Source: Dactylorhiza incarnata (lineage: Eukaryota; Streptophyta; Magnoliopsida; Asparagales; Orchidaceae). From it: a DNA stretch of 64,000 nucleotides. This document shows, in pieces, positions 32,469 through 44,138 of this stretch. How positions within the stretch are numbered: position 1 is the stretch's first letter; every line of letters starts with the position of its first letter. A program made the position numbers and the translations under genes. The stretch spans positions 2,542,001 through 2,606,000 of the forward strand of contig JAWHQI010000064.1 in the NCBI GenBank assembly GCA_033032865.1, written 5' to 3'. The notes below the pieces were generated by a model, which searched no databases, had not been told where the DNA came from, and was given only the letters and a program-made list of their open reading frames with translations.

Positions 32469-34109
32469 ATAGCTCTGGGAACACCCACGGTTTTGGTTGC
32501 GTCACCATCGACGGAGTCTCCGCCTAAAAATAGTTCAACGGATCACGTCAGTCATACAGACTAAGTGGTTCTTCCTGCTCCCCCCCCCCCCCCCCCCCCC
32601 TAAAGTCCTAACGCCTAAAGGTGAGAAATACCACGCTGCAGGAAGTGACAGGCGATATAGTATACAAGTATAGCAGACAAGTATAAATATGGTAATAATA
32701 TAAGTGCAACTTGCAAGCTTCATATATGAGCGAATAGACTAAGTAATGTATAGTAAAGAAATGAAGGTACATGTATTAGGCTACCAAGTATAAGTGCATA
32801 ATAAATAGAACAATTATTTAAACATACTGTTTCAAAGCTAGCGGTGTCCACACTCACGCACCCAACAATGCTAAGCTAATACAATAAAGAAATGCAAATA
32901 CAATAATACAATAAAGAAATGTCAATAAAATAAAGAAATGTTAATATAATAAAGAGACAACGTTAGTAATAAGTAGTTGCTCAACCAAACACTCCACAAT
33001 ATCATCACAAGTACACTTAATTTCTATGTCGACATAGACTTAACAAATACACAGTGTCGAGACGCAAGCACTTAATCTAAATCAAGTACAAACTAACGAT
33101 TGTGACACTTATTCGTAGGGTTGCTAATCCCACAGGCACCACCGTGGCCAAACGGTAGCAGTGGCACGACCTGACCACTTCTAGGGTATTTGAGCACAAT
33201 CATCCCTAGGCCTTACGTACGACTGTCCGAGCCCGTACTCAGTCTTTGCTCATATTGGCGGAACAAAACAAAAGAACCGAGGTATAGCTCAGGTCGAACT
33301 CCAGTTGTTGTTTGACCATGGCTAACAACTACACAAACAACAAACTAGTCTAGGACACTCGTTGTTGTTTGACAATGACGCTATCCTAGAGTTGCTCTCT
33401 TAACCCTCCAGAGTGTGCCACCGATAGATCTATACGACCCTCCACATACATTCACACACAGTATCTTTTCATACAAGCAGAGTTACATACAATGTAAGAT
33501 ACCAACTAGGGGAGGCGAACAACTCGCTACTCTACCCAACCAAAATACTACACAAACCTCACTCTGCTAAATTCAGAGAACCACTAAGTGGTTTTGTATA
33601 ATCATATGCTTTAAGTGCGATAAACACATTAGATTATAGATCCTATTCACTTCCCAGACCTAGAATAGAATTTGGGTTAACCACCTCATAATTGGCGGCG
33701 CGACCATGATTTAACATACATCATGTCGTTGATAAATTATCTTGAAGTGGGTACGCTAACGATGTCCATTCAGTTATTCTACCCTAAGTCGATCAGGCAT
33801 TCCACAGACTGGGAATCTTCACCGAAGAAGGTCTCCGCCGTAAGCTTCACGATTAACACCAATGCACGATCATCATTGATTTCGCCACACAATCGTGGGA
33901 TTTACTTGTACAATTCTAGGGTTAATATCTTTGAATTAAATCAAGGATTTGGAATTGTCCACCTCATTCACGCCAATTGTTGGCGGGTGCGGCTATGACC
34001 ATTAAGACATCAAGCCGTTATTAAATTATTATTTAAATCGGCGATGCGTCCTTGATTTGATGATTCTACCCAAAATCTGAACTATGTAATGGTGTGCTCC
34101 AATCCATCA

Positions 34110-34240
34110 TTGCGGTAAGTCTTCGCTACAAGGTCCACTGCTTATTCCCATCATCGTCAGAATTCTTCACTGCAAGCTCCACTGCTTATTCCCATCATCG
34201 TCGAAATTCTTCGCTGCAAGCTCTACTGCTTATTTCCATC
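34110..34240. repeat. Triple repeat, ~56 bp, in the solo LTR
   Basis: Three units with core TCCACTGCTTATTCCCATCA, at about 34130, 34175 and 34230 (last degenerate). Confidence 0.65.
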
Positions 34241-34859
34241 GCACGATCAACACGAGTTTTTATCACGAGATCTACCGTCGATCTCACCGCATAATTTAAT
34301 ATTAATTCTCGACATGCGAGCGTTGTTATTTTGATTGCGTGCGTCATTGTCGTTCATCAAAGTGTGACCGCCATTATTGGATCGTGCGCATCAGTATTAT
34401 TACCTCCTCTACGCGATCATTGTTGTTTCAATTGTACGCGCATTAATATTTATTTACCGTCGCGCTATCGTCGTTGTTTAGAAAACACGCACATTAATAT
34501 TTAGTTACCGTCGTGTCGCACCCCGAGACTCGCGGAGAGGGGTCACAATAACCCACTCAAAGTGATCCACAGCCACGCCGAGCACAATTACGCTCGGGTG
34601 TCCGTGGGTCGCTGGAAAAATGGGGCATTTGTGAGAAGGTTTCTACAATTGAAAACCTAAGATCTATGCGAAGGGAGGAGTTAAGGAAGAGATCACATGG
34701 TGTCAGTTTCGAGGTTTCTACAAATGAAAATCGATCGAAACGAGTCACGGTCAGTTTCGAGTTTGTTTACTCATTTTACGCTCTCTCGAGCATTTGCGGC
34801 CCAATGTACTTAAATGTCCAAAGCTATCCAAATGACGCCGGAATCGCAAATAGATGAGT

Positions 34860-35560
34860 CTGTTGGACTCGTAATATTACTATGAGTCTAACGAAACTAA
34901 GTGTGGTCGATTCTGAGGCCGTTTACTCGACTTTCCACTTCTTTGAATAATTATGTTATTTAAAACTTGCGCACACGCTATAGTTTCTTTGATACTCATT
35001 GGAATCGAGCGCGGACGGTTTCGTTGAACTCATATTGACTTCACGAGTCAAACAAAATTGACTGAGATGATTACTGAGGTAATTTGCTCGATTTCGTCTT
35101 TTTGGGTAATTTGCGCTTTTTAAAATCACTTCCACGTTATAATTTCACCGATCCTCATCGCAATCGAGCGCAGACATATATTTTTTTTGAATTCATATAG
35201 GCTTCACGAGTTTAACAAAACTGACTGGGGTGAATTCCGAGGCCGTTTGCTCGATATCGTTTTTTTTATAATTCTGTTACTTGAACTCGCGTCTGCGTTA
35301 GTGTTTCGCCGATACTCATCGAAATAGAGCACAACAAGTTTCATCAAACTCGTATAGGCTTTAAGAGTAACAAAACTGACTGAGTTCGATTCTGAGGTCA
35401 TTTGCTCAAAACTCATATTTGAGGCGTTGAATAGCTCGAGGCGGCCGTTTTGGTCAACTTCATATATATGCATTGGAATGCGACGAAACAAATGTTGTTG
35501 AATTCATATTGTTCTTACGAGTGTAACATCACTGACCGGAGTTCATTCTGAACTCATTTA
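34860..35560. repeat. Degenerate ~165-bp tandem repeats in the solo LTR
   Basis: About four units share ordered words: 'actcat(a)t..ttcacgag', 'aactgactg', 'ttctgaggccgtttgctcga', 'tttgcgc', 'gatactcatcg.aatcgagcgc'. Divergence is high, so period and borders are approximate. Confidence 0.55.
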
Positions 35561-35739
35561 CTTAAAAAGTCTGTTTTAGTTATTGCAGTTCGAAATTCTG
35601 AGTAAACCAATTGTAATTGTTCACCGGACCAACAAGGTCACTCTGGTCCCGAAGGCTCACCAAAAGAGGTCAATTGAACCGATTAGGTCCCCTAGGTCGC
35701 TCAATTGGTCTGGTCAGAATTTTGGGATGTTACACGTTG

Positions 35740-36560
35740 CACTCGTGTATCCGGTCTGTCCCATCTTTCCTAACCAATGCATTTATCTTGAGGCGCAAGC
35801 CTCATATTCATTGTTCTTCTTGACCTAATGTCCATCTGAGATACATGATGTTTTTTCTTTAGCCAAGATGTACGAATATTACTTGGGTGATGACCCCCGT
35901 TCCAGATCTTTCTATAAGAAACCTAAAAAATGTTCCAGCCATTACCTTCTGGTATCTATTCCGATCAATAGCCGCCCTAAATTACCTATTAAATGACTCT
36001 CCGTAGCCGAATTACAGTTAAGGGGAGAGAAATGCATATGATATAATTGTGATGAGAAGTATTCACCTTCTCATACATGTAAAGGCCTAGCTAGGGGCGT
36101 TATAATTGTGATGAGAAGTATGTAGTCACGCTCTTTTGGGAAACACCATGTATATATGGGCAACATCTTATATAGGATCTCAATCATTAGAGACTCTCGT
36201 GGATGCGGTTAGTTTTCACAATTTCATTTCTACTCGTATTGCTTCTTTTTTGCATTTACCGATTCTTGTCATTACAACATTCCATGTATATATGGGCAAC
36301 AAAATGCCATCATTTGCAACGGTAAGTGTATGAATGTCGAACTACTCATTCAAACCCAACGGTTAACCGTTCAAATCTTTGCCTTAGACATTCAGGGCAC
36401 GAACATTATTTTAGGAGCACGAAGGTTGCAATCATTAGAGCTCGTTACCACTAATTACTCTACCTTAACAATGTCCAATCCATCCACCAGGGCACAATCA
36501 CTCTCATCGGGCATTCTTCAGCTCCTCCTGATTTGCTCTCGTCATCACAGTTGAGTCGAC
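35740..36560 (+). pseudogene. Decayed gag C-terminus and protease of the Reina-like element
   Basis: Continues the gag of 31258-31932 after the solo LTR. At about 35985-36080 the frame gives LSVAELQ then YNCDEKYSPSHTCK, the zinc knuckle typical of this group, with a TGA replacing part of the first cysteine region. At 36150-36500 it gives ETLVDAVSFHNFISTRIASF, NVELLIQTQRLTVQIFAL and NIILGARRLQSLELVTTNY, matching the protease pattern LVDSGSTHNFI...LG..WL..LG. The catalytic DSG is lost. Many stops and shifts make it non-functional. Confidence 0.75.
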
Positions 36561-36722
36561 TCATGTATCTGCAAACCGCTGCAATGCGTTTGGTTCTCTC
36601 GGACAACATTCCCTTGCCACTGACACATACAATTGCATATTAATTGTTAACACATGTTTTAGTTCGTCGATAATTTTAATTAAGAAAAAGATGATATTTG
36701 TCATTTTTGTGTCGATTATAGA

Positions 36723-36912
36723 TAGGGATGCAAATGAGTCGAGTTCGAGTCAAGCTTGGCAAAATTTCCACGCTCGAGCTAACCATTTTGAGCTAGAGCA
36801 CAACGAGCTCATTTTGCTTGGCTCGAGCTCATGCTCAAGACCTATTTATTGAGGAGCCCGCGAGCTCGAGTCAAGCTGCTCACTATTTTCATCTCATAAG
36901 TTTTATTTTCTT

Positions 36913-36950
<38 letters not shown>

Positions 36951-37090
36951 CAGATAAAAAACTCACGAGCTGGCTCGCGAGCTAATTAACAACATGTGAG
37001 ATTGAGCTCCACAGGATCGAGCTTGAGTCGAGCTTTTTTTGAGCCGGTTAATCGAGCTTTCGAGCCGGCTCAACTAAACTTGCACCTCTA
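36723..37090. mobile_element. hAT-like MITE with GAGCTCGAG interior
   Basis: 368 bp with short inverted ends TAGGGATGCAAAT and TAGAGGTGCAAGT (right end read on minus). Imperfect 8-bp flanks ATTATAGA and ATTACATA. The interior consists of self-complementary words around GAGCTCGAG and GAGCCGGCTC, plus a (TA)n(TG)n tract (36912-36951). Inserted within the gypsy remains, before the RT piece. Confidence 0.65.
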
Positions 37091-37184
37091 ATTACATAAC
37101 ATTAAACAAAAGAAATGTAAAAATAAATTTCCAATTCCAACCATTGATGAACTTTAGTACGAACTATTTGATGCTCCTTTTTTT

Positions 37185-37401
37185 TCAAAATTGGATGTAC
37201 ATTCGAGCTACCACCAAATCCAAATGGTTGCGCCCGACATACTAAAAACAACCTTAAGAATGCATTAGGGACACTACGAGTTTCTCGTAAAGCCCTTTGA
37301 ATTATCCAATGCCCTCTCCACTTTCCAAGCTCTAATGAATTTGATAATTCAGCCTTACATACAAAAAGCAATCATTTTTATGACATAATAGTCTATAAAT
37401 A
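37185..37401 (+). pseudogene. Decayed reverse transcriptase fragment of the Reina-like element
   Basis: Reads KLDVHSSYHQIRMVAPDI, then HYEFLVKPFELSNALSTFQALMN, matching RT 'KLDL.SGYHQIR..., HYEFLVMPFGLTNAP.TFQ.LMN'. The active-site region at about 37375-37400 gives FYDIIVY instead of F.DDILVY after a frame change. It ends at the LTR border 37402. Confidence 0.8.
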
Positions 37402-39029
37402 TTGTTGTGGGTCAACTCGATGCTCTCCTAAATCGGCCGCAGATCGAACCGCCTTAGCTCGGGACAGGTCGAGTACGCAAACAGTCAATGAAAGTGAAAC
37501 GGCTGACAAGAGAATTTTTTAACGTGGAGAACTCCAGAAAGGGTAAAAACCCCACGTGACCAAGATTATGTCGGCCAAACTTCCACTATATCTTGGTACT
37601 GTTACAAAGCTTTGTAGAGAACTCGAGGGTGACATGCCGCCTCTCGTTACGGTTGCAGAGGGAGAGAGAGAGAGACTCTGAGGGTGACATGCCACCACTC
37701 GTGGAGGTAAGCATTTTCTACTTGCACAAAAGGGAGCAATGTGCTCGCCGCGTTTTGGAGACTTATGTTGATGCTCGGAAGCTGGAGCAATGCGCTAGAC
37801 ACGATCTGGAGTCAGCGGCTTGTCTCCTGTTGCGAGCGGAGGAGTCTGAGGTAGTGTGCTCGTTGCAAGGAGCAGGATGCAGTGTGCACTGTGCAATGTG
37901 CGTGGAGTGAAATTTGCACGAGATTAAATGTGCAAGGGGTGAAATGTGCACGGGGTGAAATGTGCGCGGGGTGAAATGTGCGCGGGGAATTCCCGAGGAG
38001 CCTTTGAAGGCTTCTCGGAGATCTCCAAGAGACCTTCGAATGTCTTCGAGGATTCCTTCGAGCGCACAGGGAGACTTTCGAAGGATTCTTCGGGAGCTCT
38101 TTCGTGCGTATGTCCCGGTGGAATGAAAGGAGGGCGTCGAGCCCATTTTATAGTTTTTTTAGGGTGACATTTTTGTAAATAAGAGGTTAGGGTGGTTATG
38201 CGGCTATTCGCACATCATAAACATTTTATGTACAGATTATTGGTATTTTTGTGTCTATTCGCACATCGTAACCAATTTATATATTATACGCACACCTATT
38301 ACGGATATGATTATGCGCATCTTGTAACCATATTATTCGTTATACACAGACTACTATGCACATTTTCGCTATACGCACTCCGACATCTTATGTTTTAATA
38401 TGAGTATATTTATGTGATCGGCTATGCGCACACCATTATGTGAATTCGGTTGTATGCACCCCCCATAATGTGTGGTTACGCCGTTAGTGGGGCGTGGTGA
38501 TTACGCGTCCGCGGTGGTTGGACGACGGAGGTTAGGCGGCGACCGAGGGGCTGGAAGGTGGAGGTCGGCCGGTGGAGGTGGGTGATGGGCCCGACCGACC
38601 GTGCGCCCTAAGAGGGCCGACAGGTCAGAGGGAGCTGGGCGGCGCAGTCGTGAGGATCGGCCGGGCGGCCAGCCGCGCGCGGCCACGAGGGTCGGCCGAC
38701 CATGTGTCCGTACGACGGCGATCGACCGGCCGTCCGGCCGGGAGGGCGGCCAATGGACCGCGCGACGGAGGCCGTCCGTACGGCCAAGGTGGCGCGCGGC
38801 GGATCGGGGGGCATGCGACCGGTCGGTCGGCCGCGCGACGGGCGGGCGGGCGGCCGGTTGTGCAGGGGTGGGCAGTGGTGCGGTCGCGCGCGGTTACGTC
38901 GTGCACGCGGCCGGGCAGTTTGGGTAGTCATGGAGTTAGTGAGGACCTCCTTGCTCCCAACTAAGTTAGCGGGGAGAATGAGAATTCTAACTATCCGCAG
39001 CCCGGAATTCATATAAATTGAGGGAGCCA
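37402..39029 (-). mobile_element. Probable solo LTR related to the element at 55716-63519
   Basis: The first ~170 bases (TGTTGTGGGTC..., plus) are the reverse complement of the last part of the LTR ending at 63519: shared GACCCACAACA end, 'cgagctaaggcggtt' block, 'gactgtttgcg', 'ttttttaccc(ttt)' and a GAGAGAGAG tract. The other end is put at GAGCCA (39024-39029), because ATAT follows as it precedes the left end, but the target duplication is imperfect. Contains a very GC-rich part (38480-38930). The far border is uncertain. Confidence 0.5.
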
Positions 39030-39298
39030 ATATCAAGTATAAGAGAAGATGACCACTATGCACATTTAAAAATACCGTTGACATTATTAAGAACAAATAA
39101 ACTTTTTCTAAAATTGTCCAAATATTTTGTTTGCAAGCATGAAATTGTCCAAATATTTTTTTAGCAAGCATGAAAATGATTTTTTGGGCCATAATATTGC
39201 TAACGGTACAGTTTTCCAAACAATAGTAATATTAATTGAAGCAATACATCAGTTTTAAACACGAACTAGAAAGACGTTCGAGTTTTCATTCCAGATAT

Positions 39299-39513
39299 TG
39301 GCTCTGTTTGGCGCAGTCGTGAATGCGGTGGCCAAGAACCGTCTTTTATGAATTTCCGACCTCACCTAAAGAACTTCATTCATTTTTATGTTCAAAACTA
39401 GTAATCTTTTCTTCGTGGCGCTCAACAATTTTCATGTCAAATATGCATTCTATGACGGTAGCGTTTTTCTTCAAACTCACCGAAGCAAAAAAAAAACCGT
39501 GCTAAACTGAGCC
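39299..39513. mobile_element. Short MITE, GGCTCTGTTTGG termini
   Basis: About 215 bp from GGCTCTGTTTGGC to AAACTGAGCC; ends are inverted repeats with mismatches. Relatives are the pieces at 30140-30276, 50924-51165 and 54592-54660. Superfamily not certain; termini resemble PIF/Harbinger-like MITEs. Confidence 0.5.
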
Positions 39514-39604
39514 TTTATCCCACAATGCTCATTTTGCCCGAGAGCGCAATTCATTTTGAACTATAGACAATTCTTCCAAATCTAAATAATAATTAGATAA
39601 TTCC

Positions 39605-40612
39605 GGTAGAGTCGCATTTTTTCCAACATGCGTTTATTTTCGCCCTGGGCTCGCATTTTTCGCCCGGGCGCACACTATTTTGCCCGGGCACGCACTATTT
39701 TGCCCGAGCGCACTTTTTTTCCGAGAGCGCAATTTTTTGCCCGGGCACACATTTTTCGCCCAGGAGCGTGATTTTCGCTCAGGCACATGTTTTTTCGCCT
39801 GAGCGTGTGTTTTTTTTTGCCCGGACGTTTTTTTTTTCCGCGGTCACGCGTTTTTCGCGCGGACGCGCTTTTTTCACCCGTGCGCGCATTTTTCGCTCGA
39901 GTACGCGTTTTTCGCCAAGCGCATTTTTTACTATTCCGCACTTTTTCGCCCTAGAACGCGTTTTTCGCCACAACGCTCATTTTTCGCCCGGGCGAGTGTT
40001 TTTCGCCCATGAGCGCATTTTTCGCACGGTCGCTCATTTTCGCGCGGGCATGCACTTTTCGTCTGGGCGGGCATTTTTCACACGGGTGCGCTATTTTTCG
40101 CACTGACGCAATTTTTTCTCCCTAATGCGTGTTTTTCACCACAACGCTCAATTTTCGCCCGGGCGTGTGTTTTATTCCCCAGCACGCACTTTTTCGCATA
40201 AGCGGACACTTTTTGGCCGGGCACGCATTTTTTGTCTGAGGGCACACTTTTTCTTCAAGGCGCATACTTTTTCGTTCGGGCGCGCACGTTTTTGCCCAGA
40301 CGCGTGTTTTTCTCCCGGGGGCGCACTAATATTCCCGGGCGCACGTTATTCTCTCGAGCGCGCATTTTTCACCCGGGTGGGCTTTTTTGCTCGGGACACA
40401 TTTTTCACCCAGACACGCGTTTATTTCGCCCAAGGCGCGTTAGACGCCCAGACGCGCGTTCTTCGCCCGAGAGTGCATTTTTCTCCCTGGTGCACTTTTT
40501 TTGCCTGAGCGTGCGATTTTCGTCATACGCTCATTTTTCGCCCGGGCGAGCGCATTTTGCCGAGCGCGCATTTTTCGCCACAACGCTCATTTTTCGCCCG
40601 AGCGCACTTTTT
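39605..40612. repeat. Array 1 of ~18-19 bp repeats, TTTTTCGCCCGGGCG type
   Basis: About fifty degenerate units made of a T run followed by a CG-rich word around the palindrome CGCCCGGGCG and a purine/pyrimidine GCGCA tail. All units have the T run on plus. Long open frames through it (FARARVFRPG-like) are by-products of the period. Confidence 0.85.
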
Positions 40613-40771
40613 TTTCATAAATGATTACTTTCTATATCTTCTTAGTTTTTATTACCAACGCTTGCATTTTATGTCAAACTTGTTTTTTATCCTGAATCAG
40701 TTCTTACATTTATGCATGCAGGAAATTAATGCTAGGTTCGTAAATTATGCATTAATTAATGTCAGCTAACA

Positions 40772-41205
40772 CCTGCACAAAAGGCCCGGGCCCACTGGGC
40801 CGGCCCGAGCCCGGCCTGGGAAAAGCCCGGCAAGGCCCGGGCCCGGGCAAAGCCCGCCTGGGCCAGGCCGGGCTTAGGGGGCCTAACTGGGCCCCCATAT
40901 TAGGCAAAAGCCCGGGCCGGGCCGGGCAAAGCCCGGTTACCGGGCTCTTGAAAAGTCCGGTTACCGGGCTCTTGAAAAGCCCGGTTTTTGCCATGGCAGC
41001 TTGCTGCCATGGCAGCCATAAGGCCGGGCCTGGCCAGGGCCCGGCCCGGCCCGGCCCTGGGGGCCTAGGCAGGCCCCCTTCCATGGGCAAAAGCCCGGCC
41101 CGGCCCGGCCCGGTTGCAAATAAAGCCCGGGCCGGGCCCGGTTGGCAAAAGCCCGGGCCCTTCAGGCCCGGTACCGGCCCGGCCCGATCGGGCTTTTTGT
41201 GCAGG
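40772..41205. mobile_element. hAT-like MITE with GGCCCGGGCC interior
   Basis: About 434 bp with inverted ends CCTGCACAAAAGGCCCG and CCTGCACAAAAAGCCCG (right end on minus). Flanks GCTAACA and GCTAGCA match at 6 of 7. The interior is almost only overlapping GCCCGGGCC/GGGCCGGGC words, so the whole element can fold back; ORFs of 166 aa on both strands are by-products. Confidence 0.65.
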
Positions 41206-41663
41206 GCTAGCATATGTGATAGAATGTTAACTTTTTTCATAATATTTTTCAATTCTTAGATTGAATTATATGTAACAAACGAACAAAAGAATTGATTAGT
41301 TCCACAATATTCACCAATATTGTTTATTAGGCGAACGCTGGAATTAGAATTAGACAAATTCCAATTTTGAATACCGGATCCCAATATCAAATTCCAATAT
41401 CAAATCTCAATTCTGTCTAAACGAACGGGCCCTAATTAGGGTCCGTTCGTTTGCACGGAATTGACTTTCTGGAATTAGCTTTTCGACGAAAACCAATATC
41501 TACAGGAAGTGGCTTTGTACAGAATTCCAATTATATTGCTCGACTGTAGGATTGAATTCAATCAACGTAATTGAAATTGAGACACAAAACTTGTTCGGCT
41601 GAATGATGAAATTGGTATTGAATTGACATTATACAATAATTTTATAAAATCCAAAATAGGCGT

Positions 41664-42792
41664 TGTTGAAACCGACAACTCGGTCTCCGTGGAGTTCGGG
41701 GTCCCAAAAAAGGGGTGGTCTCACACCTACTTCTCTCGAGCCAACTCTCTAGGCAAGAGCACTTGGACTTGGAAACGGACCCTAGGCTACAGCGAGGAGG
41801 TCCCACCTCACACCCGGAAGACCTGTGAGATCTTCCCCTCCCTAGCCAATGCTGAACCAGAGGCACCAAAGGAGAGCTCTAAAAGTCAAAAGAGCTCTCT
41901 GGGAAGAAGAAGATCCGAAATTTGGAAATCCAGAAGTCTCCTCTTTGGTGCCCCTTAGGGTCTATTTATAGGTTTTCCAAGTTGGGCTGCAAATAACCAA
42001 AAACTGATCTGCTAGATTACCAAAATACCCTCGGATCTGGACTGCGAATAGCCAAAACTGGACTGCAAATAGCCAAATCCCGCTGTTCTGGGACACTAAA
42101 CGCAGACCAACCCCCCCCCCCCCCCCTCCTCTGGAACTGGGCGAGAGGGGTTACCTCGCGGAGCTCGGCGAGCCTCCTCGTCGGGGTGGGGCGAGACCAA
42201 GGGTCTTCCCCCCTACCAGGGTCGGGGGCAAGAGAGGGGGTCGGCCCCCCTCCTCCTCTCGCCCCTAGCTGGGCGCGGGCGAGAGGGGGGGCACCCGCCC
42301 CTCCCCTCTCGCCCCTAGCTGGGTGCGGGCGAGAGGGGGGGCACCCGCCCCTCCCCTCTCGCCCCTACCTGGGCGCGGGCGAGAGGGGGGGCACCCGCCC
42401 CTAGCTGGGTGCGGGCGAGAGGGGGGGCACCCGCCCCTCCCCCCTCGCCCCTACCTGGGCACGGGCGAGAGGGGGGGCACCCGCCCCTCCCCTCTCGCCC
42501 CTACCTGGGCGCGGGCGAGAGGGGGGGCACCCGCCCCTCCCCTCTCGCCCCTACCTGGGCGCGGGCGAGAGGGGGGCACCCGCCCCTCCCCTCTCGCCCC
42601 TAGCTGGGTGAGGGCGAGAGGGGGGGGGGGGGGCACCCGCCCCTCCCCCTCTCGCCTCTTACTCTTCTTCTGGTGAGAGCTACGGGGGTTCGTCCGGCGA
42701 TACCCAAAGGTCTTAAGACCCCTTGGGTCTAGTCGACACGTCTCGGCGGCCCTCCACGGTGGGCCTCACTCGATGGATATGGGGGTTGTACA
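41664..42792 (-). mobile_element. 3' LTR of the gag-protease-only element
   Basis: 1129 bp. TATAAATA on minus at 41963-41970. A C16 run (42111-42126) is only C7 in the other LTR. A 50-bp minisatellite (unit around CTCGCCCCTAGCTGGGCGCG) fills 42240-42660. Confidence 0.88.
42240..42660. repeat. 50-bp minisatellite in the 3' LTR, ~8 units
   Basis: Units around CGCCCCTAGCTGGGCGCGGG with GAGAGGGGGGGCACCCGCCC; one unit (near 42392) is shortened. The right LTR has the same array at about 47040-47560 with more units. Confidence 0.85.
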
Positions 42793-42812
42793 CAATCCCC
42801 GCTCTTTGCGAG
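42793..42812 (-). promoter_or_regulatory. Polypurine tract of the gag-protease-only element
   Basis: Identical over 20 bases to the PPT at 17308-17327 of the Tat element and in the same place next to the 3' LTR. Confidence 0.7.
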
Positions 42813-42880
42813 GTTGGCACAACTTCGGAAAGAAAAGTCCAAGCCCAAATATCCATCGAGGGGGGGCAGAACCTCGCTCC

Positions 42881-44138
42881 CGAGGATCATTCGACTCACC
42901 CAGCTAGTGAGAGCCTGGAGTGAGGAAGACATCTCGATGGCAAGCTCTTCCTTCCGAGGATCATTCGACCCACCCAGCTAGTGAGAGCCTGGAGTGAGGA
43001 GGACATCTCGGCGTTAAACTTACCCATCCGAGGATCATTCGACCCACCCAGCTAGTGAGAGCCTGGAGTGAGGAGGACATCTCGATGGCAAGCTCTTCCT
43101 TCCGAGGATCATTCGACCCACCCAGCTAATGAGAGCCTGGAGTGAGGAGGACATCTCGATGGCAAGCTCTTCCTTCCGAGGATCATTCGAACCACCCAGC
43201 TAGTGAGAGCCTGGAGTGAGGAGGACATCTCGGCGTTGAACTTACCCATCCGAGGATCATTCGACCCACCCAGCTAGTGAGAGCCTGGAGTGAGGAGGAC
43301 ATCTCGATGGCAAGCTCTTCCTTCCGAGGATCATTCGACCCACCCAGCTAGTGAGAGCCTGGAGTGAGGAGGACATCTCGGCGTTGAACTTACCCATCCG
43401 AGGATCATTCGACCCACCCAGCTAGTGAGAGCCTGGAGTGAGGAGGACATCTCGATGGCAAGCTCTTCCTTCCGAGGATCATTCGACCCACCCAGCTAGT
43501 GAGAGCCTGGAGTGAGGAGGACATCTCGGCGTTAAACTTACCCATCCGAGGATCATTCGACCCACCCAGCTAGTGAGAGCCTGGAGTGAGGAGGACATCT
43601 CGGCGTTAAACTTACCCATCCGAGGATCATTCGACCCACCCATCTAGTGAGAGCCTGGAGTGAGGAGGACATCTCGATGGCAAGCTCTTCCTTCCGAGGA
43701 TCATTCGACCCACCCAGCTAGTGAGAGCCTGGAGTGAGGAGGACATCTCGATGGCAAGCTCTTCCTTCCGAGGATCATTCGACCCACCCAGCTAGTGAGA
43801 GCCTGGAGTGAGAAGGACATCTCGGCGTTGAACTTACCCATCCGAGTATCATTCGACCCACCCAGCTAGTGAGAGCCTGGAGTGAGGAGGACATCTCGAT
43901 GGCAAGCTCTTCCTTCCGAGGATCATTCGACCCACCCAGCTAGTGAGAGCCTGGAGTGAGGAGGACATCTCGGCGTTGAACTTACCCATCCGAGGATCAT
44001 TCGACCCACCCAGCTAGTGAGAGCCTAGAGTGAGGAGGACATCTCGATGGCAAGCTCTTCCTTCCGAGGATCATTCGACCCACCCAGCTAGTGAGAGCCT
44101 GGAGTGAGGAGGACATCTCGGCGTTGAACTTACTAAAC
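42881..44138. repeat. 74-bp tandem array, 17 units of two alternating types
   Basis: Units start CGAGGATCATTCG every 74 bp from 42881. The end of each unit is either type A (ATGGCAAGCTCTTCCTT) or type B (GCGTTRAACTTACCCAT). By eye the order is A B A A B A B A B B A A B A B A B. Lies downstream of gag-protease, the same place as the 87-bp array in the Tat element. Confidence 0.92.

Larger units (their letters stand above)
31933..35734. mobile_element. Long solo LTR (3.8 kb) inserted in the gypsy gag remains
   Basis: Starts TGTAAGACCCC and ends GGGATGTTACA, with a perfect 5-bp duplication CGTTG at 31928-31932 and 35735-35739. No internal coding region or paired repeat was found, so it is most simply a solo LTR, alternatively a small non-autonomous element. 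The ends resemble Ty3/gypsy LTRs. It holds a C21 run (32580-32600), a 12-bp repeat (32405-32468), a ~57-bp triple repeat and ~165-bp degenerate repeats. Confidence 0.75.
39514..41432. mobile_element. TIR element, left end lost, holding GC-palindrome array 1
   Basis: The right terminus reads ACGAACGGGCCC (ends 41432), followed by TAA; on minus this is GGGCCCGTTCGTTTAGAC, close to the terminus GGGTCCGTTCGTTTGCAC of the next element. No matching left terminus was found, so the element is probably truncated. It contains array 1 (39605-40612) and is interrupted by a hAT-like MITE (40772-41205). Confidence 0.45.

Noticed and set aside
38480..38930. ORFs of 93-203 codons in the GC-rich stretch
   Set aside because: Overlapping open frames on both strands with low-complexity Arg/Gly/Pro content; most likely part of an LTR.
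40752..41259. 166-codon ORFs on both strands, Gly/Pro/Ala-rich
   Set aside because: They cover a foldback MITE made of GGCCCGGGCC words.
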